Source: Chromobacterium vaccinii
GTDB lineage: Bacteria > Pseudomonadota > Gammaproteobacteria > Burkholderiales > Chromobacteriaceae
Assembly (NCBI RefSeq): GCF_000971335.1
Contig: NZ_JZJL01000047.1
Coordinates: forward strand, 1 to 36,357
Direction of reading: 5' to 3'
Length of the DNA: 36,357 bases
Made by a program: the position numbers and the translations under genes. Below the pieces are notes generated by a model, which searched no databases, had not been told where the DNA came from, and saw only the letters and a list, made by a program, of their open reading frames with translations. Of the stretch, positions 9,101-17,845 are shown in pieces (the stretch's first letter is position 1; each line of letters starts with the position of its first letter).

Positions 9101-10251
9101 ACGGCCTGGCGCGCGAGATGCTGGCCCGCCATCTGAAAGAAACCGGCCAATATCCGGAATCAGTTGCCATCAGCGTGTGGGGCACCAGCGCGATGCGCAC
9201 CCACGGCGACGACATCGCCGAAATCCTGTCGCTGCTCGGCGTCAAGCCGCGCTGGCAGCAGGAAAGCCGCCGCGTGCAGGGCCTGGAAATCATTCCCCTG
9301 GCCGAGCTGGGCCGGCCGCGCATCGACGTCACCGTGCGCATCAGCGGCTTCTTCCGCGACGCCTTCCCCCATCTGATTGCGCTGGTGGACGAGGCGGTGC
9401 ACACCGTGGCGCGGCTGGACGAGCCGACGGAGCAGAACTTCCTGCGCAAGCACTACCTGGCCGACTTGAAAAACGAACTCTTAGGCAAGCTGCCCGACGC
9501 CGACGCGCAATCGCTGTACCGCGTGTTCGGCGCCAAGCCCGGCAGCTACGGCGCCGGCATCCTGCCGCTGATCAACGAGCAGAACTGGCAGAACGACGCC
9601 GACTTCGCCACCGCCTACGTCAACTGGGGCGGCTACGCCTACGGCCGCGAGGCCAACGGCGCCGACGCCCGCGACGCGCTGCGCCACCGGCTCTCCGGCG
9701 TGGAAGTCGCCCTGCACAATCAGGACAACCGCGAGCACGACATCTTCGACAGCGACGACTACCTGCAATACCACGGCGGGATGATCGCGACGATACGCAG
9801 CCTCAGCGGCCGCCAGCCGCGCGCCTTCTTCGGCGACAGCCACAATCCGGAAGCGCCCGCGGTGCGCGGCCTGAAGGAGGAAGTGCTGCGGGTGTTCCGC
9901 TCGCGGGTGGCCAACCCCAAGTGGATCGCCGGCATCCAGAAGCACGGCTACAAGGGCGCGCTGGAGCTGACCGCCACCGTCGACTACCTGTTCGGCTACG
10001 ACGCCACCGCCCAGGTGGTGGACGACTGGGTCTACGAGCAGCTGGCGCAAAGCTACGCGCTGGACCCGTCTATGCAGCAGTTCTTCGCCGACAGCAACCC
10101 GTGGGCGCTGAACGCCATCACCGACCGCCTGCTGGAAGCCGCGCAGCGCCAGCTGTGGGCGGAGCCGGACCCCGCCACGCTGGCCGCCCTGCGCCAGCTG
10201 CACCTGGATAGCGAAGCGCTGCTGGAAGCGCGCGGAGAAAACCAAGCATGA
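6136..10251 (+). CDS. cobN: Cobaltochelatase large subunit CobN with a long His-rich insertion
   Basis: Metal-binding large subunit of the ATP-dependent CobN/BchH-type chelatases; in the aerobic pathway it puts Co2+ into hydrogenobyrinate a,c-diamide. 1371 residues, about 100 more than usual. The chelatase signature HVGKHGTLEWLPGK is at 535-548. Family motifs follow such as AVIIDHLTPTMTTADSYGPL, and near the C-terminus NPKWIAGIQKHGYKGALEL and TATVDYLFGYDATAQVVDDW. Residues about 654-755 form a low-complexity insert: two blocks of His/Asp/Gly flank an Ala/Pro/Lys linker carrying the motif KYRP twice. It probably binds Co2+ or Ni2+. CobS and CobT are absent; the next gene, a ChlI-ChlD fusion, should provide the AAA+ motor. 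Confidence 0.95.
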   Translation: MSAEIALLSHAGTDLAALSRARWPEDFPAVAGIALQGIADEAAMQTLLDGQLANARAIVLRVLGRADAIPGLERLLAHARRVQCAVIVVSGTGEPDPELQALCSAPVSLQQDVHAYLQAGGSANLGEMMRCLADRLLLTGFGYQSPLPLPEHGVYHPELAAPCSLEDWLEIRHPDWPTVGLCFYRAHWLSGNTRFIDLLVDCLAERGVNALPVFTSSLRTIQEGGLPAALALLADPRAKVSLLINTTSFAMGDINNDGPTQPGWAVEASDRLDLPVLQAITSTMTREQWEASDRGFNPLDTAMNVALPEFDGRIIGVPLSFKQPAEAGQAEQYAPLPDRARRLAGIAARLARLRHVENAGKRIAFIFTNSNSKASQIGNAVGLDSPASLYAMLRGMQGRGYRMDELPPDSDALMHELIDRGAYDQDYLSAEQMRNAAARVPAKRYQAWFDELPDALRDKMLQRWGQPPGAAYVDGDELVFSGLDYGNVFVALQPPRGYGMDPDAIYHTPDLPPTHHYYALYRWLRDDWRADAIVHVGKHGTLEWLPGKGVGLSQNCFPDALLGDMPLFYPFIVNDPGEGSQAKRRGHAVIIDHLTPTMTTADSYGPLAQLTQLVDEYYQVELLDPNKLPLLQQQIWDLIKEAKLDTDLAAMLKHDHDHGHEHDHDHGHHHGHDHHPHGGHPHAPAAVHGKYRPQAAKPTAAMKPATAAAAKYRPAKAEHGHGHHHHHDHGDHGHHHDHHHHDHHGHDHHDHDHDWDDTLNEDGVPLSLAKMDGVDVAHLIEDIDGYLCELGAAQIRDGLHVLGNAPRGEALIDMLLALTRLPNLGIPGLPASVAAACGGDWPLWQQDQGKRLAETPTALQTLASQALVTRADAHDAVLKLARALIAELAARGYDAAAIPAAVESVLPGIAPNADLERVLNFVCAELCLKLARTAEEIDNLLRGLEGGYVPAGPSGAPTRGMAHILPTGRNFYSVDPRSLPSQAAWRIGDGLAREMLARHLKETGQYPESVAISVWGTSAMRTHGDDIAEILSLLGVKPRWQQESRRVQGLEIIPLAELGRPRIDVTVRISGFFRDAFPHLIALVDEAVHTVARLDEPTEQNFLRKHYLADLKNELLGKLPDADAQSLYRVFGAKPGSYGAGILPLINEQNWQNDADFATAYVNWGGYAYGREANGADARDALRHRLSGVEVALHNQDNREHDIFDSDDYLQYHGGMIATIRSLSGRQPRAFFGDSHNPEAPAVRGLKEEVLRVFRSRVANPKWIAGIQKHGYKGALELTATVDYLFGYDATAQVVDDWVYEQLAQSYALDPSMQQFFADSNPWALNAITDRLLEAAQRQLWAEPDPATLAALRQLHLDSEALLEARGENQA

Positions 10252-12158
10252 GCCCGATTTACCCCTTCGCCGCCATCGTCGGCCAGGAACAACTGAAGCA
10301 GGCGCTGCTGATCTGCGCGGTGGACCCGACGGTCGGCGGCGTGCTGGTGCGCGGCGACAAGGGCAGCGCCAAGAGCACCGCCGCCCGCGGCCTGGCCGCC
10401 GTGCTGCCGGCCATACGCCGGGCGACCGGCTGCGGCTACAACTGCGAGCCCGACCATCCGCTGCCGCTGTGCCCGGTGTGCTCCGGCGACGCGCGCGCGC
10501 TGCATGACGGCCCGGTGCCCTTCATCAACCTGCCGCTGGGCGCCACCGAGGACCGCGTGCTGGGCAGCCTGGACTTCGAAAAGGCGCTGCAGGGCGGCAA
10601 GCAGGCGTTCAAACCCGGCCTCTTGGCGGCGGCCCACCGCGGCATGCTCTACATCGACGAAGTGAATCTGCTGGCCGACCACCTGGTGGACGTGCTGCTG
10701 GACGCAGCCGCGATGGGCGTCAACACCGTGGAGCGCGAGGGCCTGGCGGTCAGCCACCCGGCGCGGGTGACGCTGCTCGGCACCATGAACCAGGAAGAAG
10801 GCGATCTGCGGCCGCAGTTGCTGGACCGCTTCGGCCTGATGGTGGACGTGGCCGCGCCGCGCGAGCCTCTTCTGCGCGCCGAGGTGGTGCGCCGCCGCCT
10901 GGCCTTCGAGGCCGATCCGGCCGGCTTCGCCGCCCAATGGCAGACCGACAGCGAGGCGCTGCGCGAAAACATCGCCGCCGCCCGCGCGCTGCTGCCGCAA
11001 ACCCGGCTCAGCGATAGCCTGTTCCACTTCGTCAGCGAGCTGTGCTGCGAATTCGACGTCAGCAGCCTGCGCGCCGACATCGTGCTGAACAAGGCCGCGC
11101 GCGCGCTGGCCGCGCTGGACGGCCGCGCCGACGCCAGCGCAGAAGACATCCGCGACGCCGCCCGGCTGGTGCTGCCGCACCGCCGCCGCCGCAAACCGTT
11201 CGAGCAAAGCGGGCTGGACCAGGACAAGCTGGAGCAGATGACGCGGCAGGCGTCCAATCCGCCCCCTCCGCCGCCGCAGGACCAGGGTGACGCCAATCAG
11301 CCGCCGCCGAACGCCGATGGCGAGCAGGAGCCGAATCCTGCCAGCCATGGTTCGGAACAAATCTTCGCCGCCGCGACGGCCGGCGACATCGCCCGCATCC
11401 GCGTCCAGGCGCCCTCGTCCGGCGACGCGGCCGGCCGCCGCAGCGATGGTGCCAGCCGCCAGCGCGGCCATTACGTGCGCGCCGAGGCCAATCCGCAGCC
11501 GGCCCAGCTGGCGGTGGACGCCACGCTGCGCCACGCGATCTTGCGCGATCCGGACCACTTCGCCGTCACCCGCGCCGACCTGCACGACAAGGTTCGTGTC
11601 GCCAAACAGGGCAACCTGATCCTGCTGGTGGTGGACGCCTCCGGATCGATGGCTGCGCGCCAGCGGATGGAGCAGGTCAAGGGCACGGTGCTGAGCCTCT
11701 TGGAAGACGCCTACCGCCGCCGCGACCAGGTGGCGCTGATCGCCTTTCGCGGCCAGAAGGCCGAACTGCTGCTGCCGCCGTGCAACCGCGTCGAACAGGC
11801 AGAACTGGCATTGCGCGAGCTGCCCACCGGCGGCCGCACGCCGCTGGCCCACGCGCTGGCGCTGGCCGCCGACACGCTGTCCCGCCAGTTGGGCGGTCCG
11901 GCGCCGCTATTGGTCATCCTGAGCGACGGCCGCGCCAATGTGGCGCTGGACGGGGACGGAGACCCGTGGCGGCAGGCGCTGGACCTGGCCGGCCAGCTGG
12001 CCGGCGCGCCGGCGCTGGTGCTGGACACCGAGCAGGACTTCGTCCGCCTGGGCCGCGCCCGCGAGCTGGCCGAGGCGCTGGGCGCGGAATACCTGGCTTG
12101 CGACGCCCTCACCGGCGAGCAGCTGACATTGACGATTCAACAAAGACTGGGCCGCTGA
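10248..12158 (+). CDS. ChlI-ChlD fusion, AAA+ and VWA subunit of the CobN chelatase
   Basis: 636 residues joining the two small subunits of Mg-chelatase-type enzymes. The N-terminal AAA+ part has Walker A GDKGSAKST (36-44), a cysteine group (Cys62, Cys66, Cys75, Cys78), Walker B MLYIDEVNLL and the LLDRFGLMVDV sensor region. A Pro-rich acidic linker (about residues 330-400) leads to a C-terminal von Willebrand A domain with the MIDAS motif DASGSM at 463-468 and the later TGGRTPLAHAL and LSDGRAN. Mg-chelatase is not expected here, since nothing else in the region makes chlorophyll, and the ATGA overlap with cobN supports a role as its ATPase partner in place of CobS and CobT. This pairing is known from comparative genomics of B12 genes. 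Confidence 0.9.
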   Translation: MSPIYPFAAIVGQEQLKQALLICAVDPTVGGVLVRGDKGSAKSTAARGLAAVLPAIRRATGCGYNCEPDHPLPLCPVCSGDARALHDGPVPFINLPLGATEDRVLGSLDFEKALQGGKQAFKPGLLAAAHRGMLYIDEVNLLADHLVDVLLDAAAMGVNTVEREGLAVSHPARVTLLGTMNQEEGDLRPQLLDRFGLMVDVAAPREPLLRAEVVRRRLAFEADPAGFAAQWQTDSEALRENIAAARALLPQTRLSDSLFHFVSELCCEFDVSSLRADIVLNKAARALAALDGRADASAEDIRDAARLVLPHRRRRKPFEQSGLDQDKLEQMTRQASNPPPPPPQDQGDANQPPPNADGEQEPNPASHGSEQIFAAATAGDIARIRVQAPSSGDAAGRRSDGASRQRGHYVRAEANPQPAQLAVDATLRHAILRDPDHFAVTRADLHDKVRVAKQGNLILLVVDASGSMAARQRMEQVKGTVLSLLEDAYRRRDQVALIAFRGQKAELLLPPCNRVEQAELALRELPTGGRTPLAHALALAADTLSRQLGGPAPLLVILSDGRANVALDGDGDPWRQALDLAGQLAGAPALVLDTEQDFVRLGRARELAEALGAEYLACDALTGEQLTLTIQQRLGR

Positions 12159-12159
12159 G

Positions 12160-12921
12160 ATGACGGGCAAGGTTTACCTGATAGGCGCCGGCCCCGGCGA
12201 CCTGGACATGCTGACGCTGAAGGCCGCGCGTTGCCTGAAGCTGGCCGATGTGGCGCTGGTCGACGATCTGGTGCATCCGGACATTCGCACCCTGCTGCGG
12301 CCGGACGCCGAAATCGTGCCGGTCGGCAAGCGCGGCGGCTGCCCGTCTACGCCCCAGGCGGCCATCGAGCAAAGAATGATAGACGAGGCGCGGGCCGGCA
12401 GGACGGTGGCGCGCCTCAAGGGCGGCGACCCCTTCGTCTTCGGCCGCGGCGGCGAGGAAATGCTGACGCTGCAAGCGGCCGGGGTCGAAGTGGAAATCGT
12501 CAACGGCCTCAGCGCCGGCCTGGCGGTGCCGGCCACGCTGGGCATCCCGCTGACCCACCGCCATTTCGTCCACGGCGTGACCTTCGTCTCAGGCCACCCG
12601 CACCAGGACGGCGACGAGTCCAACTGGCAAGCGCTGGCGCAAAGCGGCATGACGCTGGTGATCTATATGGGCGTCAAGCGGCTGCCCTGGATCCGCGCCG
12701 AACTGCTGCGCCACGGCCTGAAACCCGACACCCCGGCGGCGGCGATAGAAAACGGCACGCTGCCGCAGCAGCGCCAGGTGCTGAGCACGCTGGACGCGCT
12801 GGAACAAGACATGAGCGCGGCCGGCATCCACAGCCCGGCGCTGATCGTCATCGGACCGACGGTGGCGCTGGCGTCCTGTAGTCCGTCCGCCGCCAACGAA
12901 ACAAGGAAGGAATACGCATGA
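12160..12921 (+). CDS. cobA: Uroporphyrinogen-III C-methyltransferase (SUMT, CobA)
   Basis: Uses two S-adenosylmethionine molecules to methylate uroporphyrinogen III at C2 and C7, making precorrin-2, the branch point to siroheme and B12. 253 residues, a stand-alone SUMT without the CysG dehydrogenase part. Signatures: [18 protein letters not shown] at the N-terminus, [14 protein letters not shown], then [17 protein letters not shown], and GIPLTHRHF. It starts 1 base after the stop of the ChlI-ChlD gene. Because the following CbiX works on sirohydrochlorin, an NAD-dependent precorrin-2 dehydrogenase must be supplied from elsewhere in the genome. Confidence 0.95.
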   Translation: MTGKVYLIGAGPGDLDMLTLKAARCLKLADVALVDDLVHPDIRTLLRPDAEIVPVGKRGGCPSTPQAAIEQRMIDEARAGRTVARLKGGDPFVFGRGGEEMLTLQAAGVEVEIVNGLSAGLAVPATLGIPLTHRHFVHGVTFVSGHPHQDGDESNWQALAQSGMTLVIYMGVKRLPWIRAELLRHGLKPDTPAAAIENGTLPQQRQVLSTLDALEQDMSAAGIHSPALIVIGPTVALASCSPSAANETRKEYA

Positions 12922-13619
12922 TCATCTGCATAGGCGCCGGCCCCGGCGACATCGGCTACCTGCCGCAGCGCTCGGCCCAATTGATACGCGAGGCCGACGT
13001 GGTGGCCGGCTTCAACGCGGTGGTGGACGTGGTCCGCCCGCTGATCCCCGACAGCGCCGAAGTGATCCAGATGGGCTACCGCGACCAGGTGGCCCAGCTG
13101 GACATCGTCGCCGAGCGCCACCATGCCGGCAAGAAGTGCGTGGTGGTGTTCATGGGCGACATCCACTTCAGCGGCTTCCAGTACCTGGAGCGGGTCGAAC
13201 GCGCCTGCGGCCACCCGGTGGAAACGATACCCGGCATCTCGTCAGCGCAGATCCTGGCCTCGCGCGGCAAGGTGTGCTTCGACGAAACCAGCTTCATCAC
13301 CTTCCACCGCCGCGGCGACCTGACCCCGTTCAAGCGCCACCTGGTGCACGTGCTGCAGGATGGCCGCAACGCCATCGTGATCCCCTGCCCGTGGGACGAG
13401 GCGCGCTCCTTCATGCCCTGGCACATCGCCGCCTATCTGCTGGAAAACGGCATCCCGGCCGGCCAGCAGGTGGAGGTGTGGGAAAACCTGACCCGCAACG
13501 AGGCGGAATGGCGCGGCACCCTGGCCGAGTGCGCAGAGCAGCGCTTCTCCGACATGAGCATCATGCTGATCCGCACGCTCGCGCCGATGGACAGCCAGAT
13601 CGAGCCGACCCACAAATGA
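12918..13619 (+). CDS. cbiE: Cobalt-precorrin-7 (C5)-methyltransferase CbiE
   Basis: A tetrapyrrole methylase-fold enzyme of 233 residues. [20 protein letters not shown] is the N-terminal glycine-rich loop. Then come [18 protein letters not shown], the position of the usual GDP motif (here changed to GDI), and [14 protein letters not shown], which matches the IPGISS-xQ pattern of CbiE rather than other methylases. [19 protein letters not shown] corresponds to the ENL-ER-GTL element of the same family. In other organisms CbiE works with CbiT, fused in CobL, which decarboxylates and methylates C15; no CbiT is in this window. ATGA overlaps link it to genes on both sides. CbiE is the best call, with some sequence drift. 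Confidence 0.82.
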   Translation: MIICIGAGPGDIGYLPQRSAQLIREADVVAGFNAVVDVVRPLIPDSAEVIQMGYRDQVAQLDIVAERHHAGKKCVVVFMGDIHFSGFQYLERVERACGHPVETIPGISSAQILASRGKVCFDETSFITFHRRGDLTPFKRHLVHVLQDGRNAIVIPCPWDEARSFMPWHIAAYLLENGIPAGQQVEVWENLTRNEAEWRGTLAECAEQRFSDMSIMLIRTLAPMDSQIEPTHK

Positions 13620-15190
13620 GCGCGCAAGACTACGCCATCGTGCTCGCCGGCCACGGCAGCCGCGACCCGAACGGGGTGAACGAATTCATGCAGCTGGTGG
13701 ACGCGCTGAAGGCGCGCGCCGGCGACCGCCCCGTCGCCCACGGCTTTCTGGAATTCGCCCGACCGACCATAGACGAGGCGGTGGAGCAGGTGATCGCCGC
13801 CGGCGCCAAGACCGTGGTGATGGTGCCCGGCGTGCTGCTGGCCGCCACCCACGCCAAGAACGACATGCCCAGCGAGTTGCTGGCGCTGCAGCAGGCGCAT
13901 CCGGGGGTCGATTTCCACTTCGGCGCGGCGCTGGACCTGCATCCGCGGCTGCTGGCGCTGTGCCGCCAGCGCATCGTCGAGGCCGAGGCCGCGTCGCCGC
14001 AGACCGTCTCGCGCAACGACGCCTGTCTGGTCGTCGTCGGCCGCGGCACCTCGGACCCGGACGCCAATTCCGAAATCTCCAAGCTCGCGCGGATGCTGGA
14101 GGAAGGCCTGGGCTTCGCCGCCTCCTTCGTCTGCTATTCCGGCACCGCCAAGCCGCTGGTGGCCGACGGCCTGCGCGCCGCCGCCATGCTGGGCTACCGC
14201 CGCATCGTGGTGCTGCCCTACTTCCTGTTCGACGGCGTGCTGGTCAAGCGCATCTACGGCGCGGCGGCGGACCTGGCGGCGCGCCATCCGGAGATCGAGG
14301 TGCTGAGCGCCGGCTACCTGGGCCCGGACGCCCAAGTGGCCGAGGTGTTCTTGGAGCGGGCGCAGCAAGGCGTGGAAGGCCGCGCGGCGATGAACTGCGC
14401 GCTATGCAAGTACCGGGTGCAGATCGTCGGCTTCGAGCAGCAGGTGGGCGAGCCGCAGCGCGGCCACCACGGCAAGGTGCGCGGCCTGCTGGAACGCGAG
14501 CCAACCGCCAATCAGCCGCCGGCCTGGAAGCGCTACACCCCGCATCCGATCGAAGCCGAAAGCATGCGCATCATAGACGAAGGCCGCGACTGGTCGGCTT
14601 TCCCGGCCGAACAACGCACCGCGCTGATGCGGCTGGTGCACACCACCGGCGACTTCAACAGCGTGGACGACCTGTTCTTCTCGGCCGGCGCTTGCGAAAC
14701 CGGCATGCGCGCGCTGCTGCGCTGCCGCCGCGTGGTCACCGACGTCACCATGGTGGAAACCGGCCTCAAACGCGAGGTGCTGCGCCAGCTGGAAGTGGAA
14801 ACCTGGTGCGGCGTGCACGACGAGGAAACCCGGCTGTTGGCCGAAGCCAGCGGCCTCACCCGCTCCGCCGCCGGCATCCGCCGCGCCTGGCAAAAGTTCG
14901 GCAACGACTGCGTGGTGGCGATAGGCGACGCGCCCACCGCCATCCGCGAAGTCGTGCGCCTGGTGCGCGATCACGGCTGGCGGCCGCAACTGGTGGTCGG
15001 CCTGCCGGTGGGCTTCGTCGGCACCCGCGAATGCAAGGAAGAGCTGCGCGCGCTGCTGCAAGTGCCGCGCATCACCAACCGCGGCACCCGCGGCGGCTCG
15101 CCGTGGGCGGCCACCGTGGTCAACGCGCTGATGATAGACGCGATCGAACACGTTCATCATCAGCAGCAGCAACAGCAACGGGAAGCGTGA
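13616..15190 (+). CDS. Fusion of sirohydrochlorin cobaltochelatase CbiX and cobalt-precorrin-8 methylmutase CbiC
   Basis: 524 residues holding two pathway enzymes. The N-terminal part (about 1-290) is a long CbiX that inserts Co2+ into sirohydrochlorin: His13 in LAGHGSRD and His79 in [10 protein letters not shown] are the metal site of the first half, and a degenerate second half contains [11 protein letters not shown]. It ends with MNCALC (259-264), the MxCxxC motif known to hold a redox-active Fe-S centre in long CbiX proteins, and GHHGKVRG. The C-terminal part (about 310-515) is CbiC, which moves a methyl from C11 to C12: catalytic His342 in RLVHTTGDF, then [16 protein letters not shown] and [18 protein letters not shown]. 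The tail is His/Gln-rich with six Gln in a row. It overlaps cbiE (ATGA) and cbiD (GTGA). Confidence 0.93.
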   Translation: MSAQDYAIVLAGHGSRDPNGVNEFMQLVDALKARAGDRPVAHGFLEFARPTIDEAVEQVIAAGAKTVVMVPGVLLAATHAKNDMPSELLALQQAHPGVDFHFGAALDLHPRLLALCRQRIVEAEAASPQTVSRNDACLVVVGRGTSDPDANSEISKLARMLEEGLGFAASFVCYSGTAKPLVADGLRAAAMLGYRRIVVLPYFLFDGVLVKRIYGAAADLAARHPEIEVLSAGYLGPDAQVAEVFLERAQQGVEGRAAMNCALCKYRVQIVGFEQQVGEPQRGHHGKVRGLLEREPTANQPPAWKRYTPHPIEAESMRIIDEGRDWSAFPAEQRTALMRLVHTTGDFNSVDDLFFSAGACETGMRALLRCRRVVTDVTMVETGLKREVLRQLEVETWCGVHDEETRLLAEASGLTRSAAGIRRAWQKFGNDCVVAIGDAPTAIREVVRLVRDHGWRPQLVVGLPVGFVGTRECKEELRALLQVPRITNRGTRGGSPWAATVVNALMIDAIEHVHHQQQQQQREA

Positions 15191-16320
15191 ACCCGGTGCG
15201 CCAGCCCTACGACCTCGCCGCCCCCGCGCCCAACGGCATGCGCCGCGGCCGCACCACCGGCAGCTGCGCCACCGCCGCCGTCAAGGCGGCGCTGATGCTG
15301 TTGCTGGACGGCGTGGACGCCGACGAGGTCTTCATCAGCCTGCCGGACCCGGACTTTTACCTGGCGGTGCCCGTGCAGAGCGTGGCCTGGCTGGACGAAA
15401 ACACCGTGCGCGCCGAAGTGCTGAAGTACGCCGGCGACGACCCGGACAACACCGACGGCGCGACGATATTCGCCGAGGTGAAGTTGAACGACACCGGCGC
15501 GTTGCGCTTCCTCGCCGCGGCCGGCGTCGGCATGGTCACCCAGCCCGGCCTGCGCATCCCGCCCGGCGAGCCGGCGATCAACCCGGTGCCGCGGCAGATG
15601 ATGCGGATGGCGGTGGATGAAGCGCTGGCCGGCCGGCCCGACCCCGGCTTCGACCTTGCGATAGGCTGCGTCGACGGCGACAAGATCGCCAAGCGCACCT
15701 TCAACCCTATGCTGGGCATCGTCGGCGGCATCTCCATCCTTGGCACCAGCGGCATCGTCGAGCCGATGTCGCAGGCGGCGTGGATCGCGTCGATCGAAGT
15801 CTACGTACGGGTGGCGCTGGGCGAGCTGCCGCCGGCCATCGCCTTCACCCCCGGCAAGATAGGCCGCGGCTACGCCGCCGACACGCTGGGGCTTCAGAAG
15901 AAACAGGTCGTCCAGATCGCCAACTTCGTCGGCGACTCGCTGGACTTCGCCGAGTCGGTGCTGGTCGAACAGGGCCGCATCCTGGACACGCTGTGGGTGC
16001 TGGGCCACCCGGGCAAGATCGCCAAGCTGCTGGACGGGGTGTGGGACACCCACTCCGGCAAGAGCGGCATGGCGATGGACGCCGTCGCCGGCGTCGCCGC
16101 CGACCTCGGCCATGCGCCCGAGCTGGTGGCGCAAATCAAACAAGCGAATACCGTGGAGAACGTAGTGCAGATCATGAGCAGCCAGCCGGACGCGCGCGGC
16201 TACTGGATGGAAATAGAACGCCGCACCGCCGCGCGGATGGCAGCCAGGGTGCCCAGCGTGCGGCAAGTGGCGGTGCGCCTCTTTAGCATGGACGGCACGC
16301 CGCTGGGAGAAGCCGCATGA
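15187..16320 (+). CDS. cbiD: Cobalt-precorrin-5B (C1)-methyltransferase CbiD
   Basis: C1 methylation in the early-cobalt route, after CbiG has removed the two-carbon fragment. 377 residues, a normal length. Seen are [18 protein letters not shown] near the N-terminus, the [24 protein letters not shown] block shared by all CbiD proteins, [25 protein letters not shown], and [22 protein letters not shown]. The start is GTG at 15187, chosen because it forms a GTGA overlap with the stop of the preceding fusion and leaves a normal N-terminus. CbiD has no counterpart by homology in the oxygen-dependent pathway, so this gene marks the cluster as the early-cobalt type. Confidence 0.95.
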   Translation: MNPVRQPYDLAAPAPNGMRRGRTTGSCATAAVKAALMLLLDGVDADEVFISLPDPDFYLAVPVQSVAWLDENTVRAEVLKYAGDDPDNTDGATIFAEVKLNDTGALRFLAAAGVGMVTQPGLRIPPGEPAINPVPRQMMRMAVDEALAGRPDPGFDLAIGCVDGDKIAKRTFNPMLGIVGGISILGTSGIVEPMSQAAWIASIEVYVRVALGELPPAIAFTPGKIGRGYAADTLGLQKKQVVQIANFVGDSLDFAESVLVEQGRILDTLWVLGHPGKIAKLLDGVWDTHSGKSGMAMDAVAGVAADLGHAPELVAQIKQANTVENVVQIMSSQPDARGYWMEIERRTAARMAARVPSVRQVAVRLFSMDGTPLGEAA

Positions 16321-17045
16321 AGCTGGGCACGCTCATAGGCATAGGCGTGGGCCCCGGCCCGGCCGGGCTGATCCCGGTGGCGGCGCTGGCCGCGCTGCGC
16401 GAGGCCGACATCGTCTACCTGCCGCGCGCCACCTCCAGCGACACGTCCGTCGCCCGCCAGTGCCTGGCCGGACTGGAATTGGACGAGAGCCGCTTTCGCG
16501 AAATCGAGTTCGAAATGAATCCGGACCGCGGCGCGCTGTCGCGCCATTACGGCGCGCTGGCCGAGCGACTGGCCGCCGAACTGAAAACCGGCCGAAACGT
16601 CGCCTACCTGACCATAGGCGATTCGATGACCTACTCCACCTACGGCTATCTGCTGGCGGCGCTGCGCGAAATGCTGCCGACGCTGGAGACGCAGACCTTC
16701 CCCGGCGTCACCAGCTTCGCCGCCACCGCGTCGGCGCTGTCCTGGCCGCTGGGCGAAGGCAAGGAACGCATCCTGATCCTGCCCTGCCCCGACGACATGG
16801 CCGAGCTGAGGGCGGATATCGACAGCCACGACATCGTGGTGCTGATGAAGATAGGCAAGCGGCTGCCCGACGTGCTGGCGCTGCTGAACCAGATGGGCAT
16901 CGCCCAGCTGTGCGCCTTCGCCCGCCGCATCGGTCTGCCCGGCGAAGTGCTGTGCGCCGACGCCTCGCAATTGACGGCCGAGGCCAGCGGCTACCTCGCC
17001 ACCATGCTGATCCGCAAGACAGCCAGAGAAAGACGCCACTCATGA
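16317..17045 (+). CDS. cbiL: Cobalt-factor II C20-methyltransferase CbiL
   Basis: Adds the methyl group at C20 of the cobalt-sirohydrochlorin ring. 242 residues of the tetrapyrrole methylase fold. GTLIGIGVGPGPAGLIPVAALAAL is the N-terminal loop, with the VGPG of the family, and VAYLTIGDSMTYSTYGYL is the GD-x-YST element specific to CbiL/CobI. FPGVTSFAATASALSWPLGEG follows, then VLMKIGKRLPDV. Substrate form (cobalt-containing rather than metal-free precorrin-2) is inferred from the presence of CbiX, CbiD and CbiG nearby. It overlaps cbiD and cbiF by 4 bases each. Confidence 0.93.
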   Translation: MKLGTLIGIGVGPGPAGLIPVAALAALREADIVYLPRATSSDTSVARQCLAGLELDESRFREIEFEMNPDRGALSRHYGALAERLAAELKTGRNVAYLTIGDSMTYSTYGYLLAALREMLPTLETQTFPGVTSFAATASALSWPLGEGKERILILPCPDDMAELRADIDSHDIVVLMKIGKRLPDVLALLNQMGIAQLCAFARRIGLPGEVLCADASQLTAEASGYLATMLIRKTARERRHS

Positions 17046-17845
17046 AAGTGTATTTCATCGGCGCCGGCCCCGGCGCCGCCGACCTGATCACGCTGCGCGG
17101 CAGCCGCCTGTTGGGCTCAGCCCCCATGGTGCTGTACGCCGGCTCGCTGGTGCCGGCCGAGATGCTCAGCCACTGCCGTCCGGACGCTGAAATCCACGAC
17201 ACCGCCGAGCTGAACCTGGACCAGCAGGAAGCGCTGTACCGCCGCGCCCAGGCCGAGGGCAAGGACGTGGCGCGGCTGCACTCCGGCGACCCGGCCATCT
17301 ACGGCGCCACCAACGAGCAGATGCGCCGGCTGGAAGCGCTTGGTATCGCCTATGAAGTGGTCCCCGGCGTGTCCTCGTTCACCGCCGCCGCCGCCGCATT
17401 GGGCAGCGAACTGACCCGCCCCGAGGTGTCTCAATCCATCATCCTCACCCGCACCAGCGGCCGCGCCAGCGCGGTGCCGGAGACCGAGTCGATCGCCAGC
17501 TTCGCCGCCCACCGCGCGACGATGTGCATCTTCCTGTCCGGCCAGCGGCTGAAGCAGACCGTCGCCGACCTGGCGCTGCACTACCCGCCCAGCACCCCGG
17601 TGGCGCTGGTGCGCCGCGCCAGCTGGCCGGACCAGTCCGTCCACCGCTCCACGCTGGGCAAGATGCTGTCCGAGGTGAAGCAGAAGGACTGGCTGCTGAC
17701 CACGCTGCTGCTGGTGGGCGAGGCGCTGTCGCGCGAAGGCGGCGTCGAATCCAGCCTGTACGCGGCCGGCTTCACCCACATCTTCCGCGACGGCGACGAC
17801 CGCAAGACCAAGCGGGCCAGCCTGCAGAAAGAAAACCAGGCATGA
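17042..17845 (+). CDS. cbiF: Cobalt-precorrin-4 C11-methyltransferase CbiF
   Basis: Methylates C11 of the contracted ring. 267 residues. VYFIGAGPGAADLITLRGSRLL and VLYAGSLVPAEML are the N-terminal signatures of CbiF/CobM. VARLHSGDPAIYGATNEQM contains the SGDP-x-YGA motif, followed by VVPGVSSFTAAAAALGSELTRPEVSQSIILTR, a highly conserved block in this family. The last 20 or so residues are a charged tail (DGDDRKTKRASLQKENQA). ATGA overlaps join it to cbiL and cbiG. Confidence 0.95.
   Translation: MKVYFIGAGPGAADLITLRGSRLLGSAPMVLYAGSLVPAEMLSHCRPDAEIHDTAELNLDQQEALYRRAQAEGKDVARLHSGDPAIYGATNEQMRRLEALGIAYEVVPGVSSFTAAAAALGSELTRPEVSQSIILTRTSGRASAVPETESIASFAAHRATMCIFLSGQRLKQTVADLALHYPPSTPVALVRRASWPDQSVHRSTLGKMLSEVKQKDWLLTTLLLVGEALSREGGVESSLYAAGFTHIFRDGDDRKTKRASLQKENQA

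Noticed and set aside
7300-9150. 616-residue open frame on the minus strand
   Set aside because: Antisense shadow of cobN; composition (Val/Arg/His repeats, Met/Val runs opposite the His-rich insert) is what complementary reading of that gene gives, and no start context or homology is visible.
10248-12158. Magnesium chelatase for chlorophyll synthesis
   Set aside because: No BchH, other bch genes or photosynthesis genes; the partner directly upstream is cobN.
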